From Spirogloea muscicola (Eukaryota > Streptophyta > Zygnematophyceae > Spirogloeales > Spirogloeaceae): DNA of 22,299 nt. The notes beneath the pieces are model-generated. The model searched no databases and was not told where the DNA came from. It worked only from the letters and a program-made list of their open reading frames with translations. Position 1 is the stretch's first letter. Each line of letters starts with the position of its first letter. This document shows positions 19,268-22,299 of the stretch, piece after piece. The position numbers and the translations under genes were made by a program. The DNA is taken from NCBI GenBank assembly GCA_009602725.1, contig WELB01000048.1, positions 12,757 through 35,055 of the forward strand, given 5' to 3'.

Positions 19268-20050
19268 GAAAGGGGGTGCTCTGGCCAGAGCCAGAGGCAG
19301 CAGCGAGGGCTCTGCCAGCGCGCAGGTGCAGCGCGCGGGCCATAGACCTCTGCAGCGAAACGGCCAAGCGCATCCGGTACACCTGCGCTAACGACCCGGC
19401 TGCAGGAAAGTCCACCTGCTCCCCATGGAAGCGGCGGGCGATGGCATGGCGGGCGAGTTGGTTGAGCAGCTCGAGCCACCGAGCGCCCAATGCGCCATGC
19501 GTGTCGATCGCCAGCGGGAAGAACTCGTCTTCCCGCGGATGATCAGCATACTTGAGCTCTTTTGCCCGAGCGGCGCAGGCGACCGCATACCCAGCCTTGA
19601 TGGCTGCTGGGTGTGTGCGGTCGTATGCGTCGGTGGTCACCACGTCCAGGAGAAACGTAGCCCGCCGGCCTGTGGGGTGGCCACCAGGTCTACGCGACGT
19701 GCGTGGAGACCGTCGGCCCTTTGCTGGAGGGGCATGACGGCGGAGCTCTCCGCTGCCACCGAGAAGCCAGCCTCCAACAGGTTGCCATGCATCGCATCCC
19801 GGAGGCGGTCGTGGGCCGCTGTCCGCTCGCCGCCGTGGAAACAGCGCAGAACGTGAGCGGCCAGCTCTCCAGGCTCGGCCACTAGCTCGCCACATTCGCA
19901 CTGACGCACGCCCTGGAGACATGGCGGCGGCAGGCCCAGAAGCCGATGGACGGCACTCCGGAATACCTCGTCCGGGAGGGTGAGGGCGTCGTTGAGGGGG
20001 AGTGCCTGGAGCCACGCCGCCGCCCCCGGGGAGCAGCACGACTGGAGGGG
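19268..20050 (-). pseudogene. Inverted LINE fragment: CCHC-like motif and endonuclease, frameshifted
   Basis: On the minus strand it reads SPGAAAWLQALPLNDALTLP, DEVFRSAVHRLLGL, a CCHC-like motif with histidine retained (CECG...AAHVLRC), RRVDLVATPQAGG, then after a 1-nt deletion near 19655 LLDVVTTDAYDRTHP, KYADHPREDEFFPLAID and LAQVYRMRLAVSLQRSMARA, stopping at AAASGSGQ. It ends where the tail of the 18855 copy ends, so the two fragments meet 3' end to 3' end and this one lacks its own 3' UTR. A 9-nt in-frame deletion lies after THPA. It is the same subfamily as 452-1343. Confidence 0.85.
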
Positions 20051-20189
20051 GGCTTCAGCACCTAGGAGTGAGCACGTACATTCCGACAGGCCAAGTTGGG
20101 GGCAAAGCGGCGGCCATAGGTTCAACTGATGACGCCCGGGGTCTTTCTCTGAGATCATAAATCTCTTCAATAGGGGCGAGTGGGCGATG

Positions 20190-20290
20190 GCTATATCACA
20201 AGGAAGCTCATTACAAGGGGGCGAAGTGAGAGGCCAGCCCAGAAAATATTGGACAATCTTGGACAAGGTTTGAAGGGCCAGGAGAGCGAT
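20190..20290 (-). repeat. LINE-family tail, minus strand
   Basis: On the minus strand it reads CCTTGTCCAAGATTGTCCAA..TTTTCTGGGCTGGCCTCTCAC, the conserved tail core with a duplicated TTGTCCAA box. The 3' arm of the hairpin is mostly lost. Confidence 0.6.
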
Positions 20291-20370
20291 GCTCGCTCAA
20301 CGGCGGCGCATGCCTGCGGTGGTGATGGTGTGTGTCGGCTCGACAGGGCTGGTGTCTGTATTGGAGCCCC

Positions 20371-20645
20371 TTTATGGTCCGTGCGCTGCACCTGCGTGCT
20401 GGCCGAGCCCTTGCTGCTGCCTCTGGCTCTGGCCAGGGGACATACTTCCAGGAGCATAGCCTCTCCGACCTGCGCCTGCTTAGCAGGGGTTACTGAGTGG
20501 TTAGTAGCTGCTTTGTTTTTTCTTGTGTGCTTGTCATTTCTGCTGCTTCGCCTTAGGGCTTCGCCTGGCTTCCCCCCCCCTCTTCTTGTACTCTGTTCAT
20601 TCTTTTTTGGGCTGGCTGTTCCAGCCCATATTCTCAATGGGCGAG
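20371..20645 (+). pseudogene. 5'-truncated LINE copy with intact C-terminal codons
   Basis: The frame VRALHLRAGRALAAASGSGQ and then GTYFQEHSLSDLRLLSRGY ends at the stop at 20494-20496, giving the undamaged C-terminus of the subfamily found broken at 452-1343. The 3' UTR has GCTTTGTTTTTTCTTGTGTG and the hairpin GGGCTGG-CTGTT-CCAGCCC at 20609-20627, the same loop as at 1306-1324. AATGGGCGAGC ends at 20645. Confidence 0.85.
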
Positions 20646-20699
20646 CCCTTCTTCTTTCGTCCAACCATCGCTCGCCAAAAGACATCTCTTTCTATGTAA

Positions 20700-21040
20700 C
20701 GCAATGGCTGTGAGAGGCCAGCCCAACGGTACATACCGTTGAGCTGAAAGGGCCGGAAGGTGCAAAAAGAGAGAAGTGCTCGCCCATGGAGAAGCGGGGC
20801 TGGCAAAGCCAGCTCAAAATTAATGGACAATGTCCAAAGCCAAGGAAGTGGTGCCGAAGCAAAAAGCACGAATCCACTTTCATGTTCCTAAAAGACGGGG
20901 GAATGGCAGCTCCAGGTATTGGCCCCGTTGTGGCCGAGTGGCCCCTCAAAGAACAGCGCTTCCCAAGTGACAGCAGAGGCTATGAGAGGCCAGCCCAAAA
21001 GATGGACAAGGTCTGAAGTGGCCGGATGGCGCCAAAGGCA
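20700..21040 (-). repeat. Two or three LINE tails in minus orientation
   Basis: On the minus strand, one tail runs TTGGACATTGTCCATT (about 20840-20819), hairpin GCTGGC-TTT-GCCAGC (20813-20799), CATGGGCGAGCACTTCTCTC (about 20790-20770). Half-tails with only the 5' hairpin arm (TTGGGCTGGCCTCTCA) lie at about 20711-20730 and 20982-21013, the latter with CCTTGTCCATCTTT. No coding sequence is attached. Confidence 0.6.
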
Positions 21041-21133
21041 AGAAACTTAATCTCTAAGACGTTAAGGCGTCACCCTCCCTACCTGCATACACAGAAGTGC
21101 CTTCTTCATGCCACTGGCTTGCATACTGGTGCT

Positions 21134-21184
21134 CCCAGATAGCCCCTGACATACGGGCGGGGCCCCAGATAGTCCATGACATAC
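21134..21184. repeat. Imperfect tandem repeat, 30-bp period
   Basis: CCCAGATAGCCCCTGACATAC (21 nt, counted here only as a unit start at 21134) recurs at 21164 with two substitutions; CCCAGATAG and TGACATAC are the shared parts. Confidence 0.7.
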
Positions 21185-21289
21185 ATGTGCTCACTCGTGG
21201 GTATAAGAGTCCTCCAATCATTGTCTATTCCGCTTTCTTACGTGAGCCCATTTTGAAATTCTCATTGTGCTTCTTGCAAACTGTGTGCT

Positions 21290-21330
21290 GGCCTCCCATT
21301 CAATTCATGCGCACTGCGCGCCTTCCCTCT
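21290..21330 (+). repeat. Short dispersed repeat, rightmost copy
   Basis: GGCCTCCCATTCAATTCATG, then CGCACTGCGCGCCTTCCCTC, matches the copy at 415-454 with about four differences. The following sequence (GCCCTTCGACC) is not shared. Confidence 0.65.
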
Positions 21331-21529
21331 GCCCTTCGACCGTGAGCGGCCGCTAGTGGAGCGGAAGTGCATGGTGCATATCAAATGAGAGGGAGGCTAT
21401 GGTCGAAGCAGTAAACTGTCCAGGCCAGGCGAAATTGAAGTCGAGAGCATAGGGGTACACAAAGCGAAGAACCCTGGCTGGAGGGGCTAAGGGACAGGGA
21501 GAAAGCACAATCGAAGGGGGACTGAAGGA

Positions 21530-21820
21530 AACCTTGTCCAATCTTTCTGGGCTGGCCTTTCACAGCCCCCGGCCCCTTTGGAGAGAAAAGCGCGGCCGAA
21601 TTGACTGGTGGCTGGGAGAAGCCAGCCCAAAAGGAATGGACAAGGTCAAGAGGAGCCGAATGGAGCAGAAAGCAGGGGACTAAGTGCTAAGACTTTGGAA
21701 GAGCTCACTTGTTCTTCTATCAACGAATTCAAATCCAAGAGTGAGCACTTCCACATTCACAAGGTAACGTGGGCTCCTTCAGACCTTGTCCATTCCCTTG
21801 GGCTGGCCTCTCCCAGCCAC
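21530..21820. repeat. Cluster of three LINE tails in alternating orientation
   Basis: Plus: CCTTGTCCAATCTTTCTGGG with hairpin GGGCTG/CAGCCC (21549-21568). Minus: CCTTGTCCATTCCTTTTGGG followed by CTGGCTTCTCCCAGCC (about 21645-21609). Plus: CCTTGTCCATTCCCTTGGGC with hairpin GGCTGG/CCAGCC (21801-21818). The tails carry no coding sequence. Confidence 0.65.
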
Positions 21821-22121
21821 CAGTTAATCTGGCCGCGCTTCCGCCGTAACTTGGGGAGCTGGAAAGGTGGTACCATCCATCAGGTGGCTCGCTCAACATG
21901 CCGTCCGTAACAAGCGGGACGCGAGCCAGGGATGGCTCCCCGCATGGCCTCTCCCAGCCCTTGCTGAAACTTGAGAGATCTGTTTCCCGCGAGTCGAGCC
22001 ACTCTGCCTTCGCCAGGAGAGAAGCGGCTGCTGAGGTCAAAAGGCGGCTGTGAAAGAAGAAGAAGAAGTGAAAGCCAGCTTCTAAGTGCAGACAGAAGAA
22101 AGTGCTCGCTCATAGGGAGGT
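21821..22121. other. Intervening DNA ending in a minus-strand LINE end motif
   Basis: No gene is recognised. At about 22090-22118, the minus strand reads CTCCCTATGAGCGAGCACTT, the tail-end motif (A/T)ATGGGCGAGCACTTTCTTC with one change, directly next to the plus-strand fragment that follows. Confidence 0.45.
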
Positions 22122-22127
22122 GGCGCG

Positions 22128-22299
22128 CGGATCATAGCCGATGTAGTCACCACCGATGTGGTCGACCACTCCAACCTGGGGCTCTCTGCCTCGCGGGCCG
22201 GCCACGCTGCCTCGAAGGCCGCTCGCTGCAAGGCGGCCAAGCACTCCGACCACCCACCTGCCGACGAGTTCGTCCCCTTGGCGGTGGACGTGCACGGGG
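22128..22299 (+). pseudogene. LINE endonuclease fragment, runs off the right edge
   Basis: An open frame reads RIIADVVTTDVVDHSNLGLS, ASRAGHAASKAARCKAAKHS and DHPPADEFVPLAVDVHG, matching IITDVVTTDSYDS, KYADHPVGDEF and LAIDVHGAFG of the intact element. It starts inside the endonuclease domain and is more diverged than the other copies, so it is probably another subfamily. Whether it is intact beyond the window cannot be seen. Confidence 0.85.

Noticed and set aside
21187-21207. 'VLTRGY' reading at 21190, a possible further LINE end
   Set aside because: The stop codon is absent and neither upstream codons nor the downstream tail match. Too short to call.
1-22299. CRISPR arrays, rRNA, tRNA genes, bacterial operons
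   Set aside because: No regularly spaced repeats, no tRNA cloverleaf or rRNA sequence noticed by eye, and the spliced genes show this is eukaryotic nuclear DNA.

Overview
This window looks like nuclear DNA of a green plant-lineage eukaryote, most likely a chlorophyte alga. The reasons are intron-rich genes with canonical GT-AG junctions, GC-rich sequence with CCG runs near gene starts, and a five-pass membrane protein of a family I know from land plants (Arabidopsis At2g12400/At2g25270 type). The taxonomic placement is inference.

Layout. (1) About 1-1700: decayed 3' pieces of a non-LTR retrotransposon (LINE) family in both orientations. (2) 1867-4394: two compact plus-strand genes, both for proteins that probably act in mitochondria: a two-exon PET117 gene (72 aa, complex IV assembly factor) and, 119 nt downstream, a four-exon RCC1-repeat gene (466 aa) whose first exon encodes a presequence-like N-terminus. 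(3) 4395-7317: mostly non-coding, with LINE tail fragments, a short dispersed repeat and a (CCG)12 tract. (4) 7318-10576: an eight-exon plus-strand gene for a five-TM protein; its N-terminal exon(s) are not resolved. (5) 10905-13500: a complete 11-exon minus-strand TRM7/FTSJ1 tRNA 2'-O-methyltransferase gene (313 aa), convergent with the previous gene. (6) 13943-18019: an intact 1358-codon LINE ORF with two C2HC fingers, a proline-rich linker, reverse transcriptase, a CCHC-like motif and a C-terminal restriction-like endonuclease (R2/NeSL/CRE-like architecture, no AP endonuclease seen). (7) 18020-22299: stacked, 5'-truncated and inverted copies of related LINEs, ending in another fragment that leaves the window.

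Exon structures were worked out by hand from reading frame, splice consensus and remembered family motifs. Every junction reported for PET117, the RCC1 gene and TRM7 keeps phase. The host genes form an approximately 12-kb island between LINE-rich flanks.

The most interesting non-genic signal is a short hairpin near the 3' end of the LINE copies (core GGGCTGGC-loop-GCCAGCCC, flanked by TTGTCCATTCTTTT and ATGGGCGAGC). It recurs at least 15 times in both orientations while the 3' UTRs around it have diverged. This suggests the RNA structure the reverse transcriptase recognises, and perhaps also a preferred landing site that makes copies stack tail-to-head.
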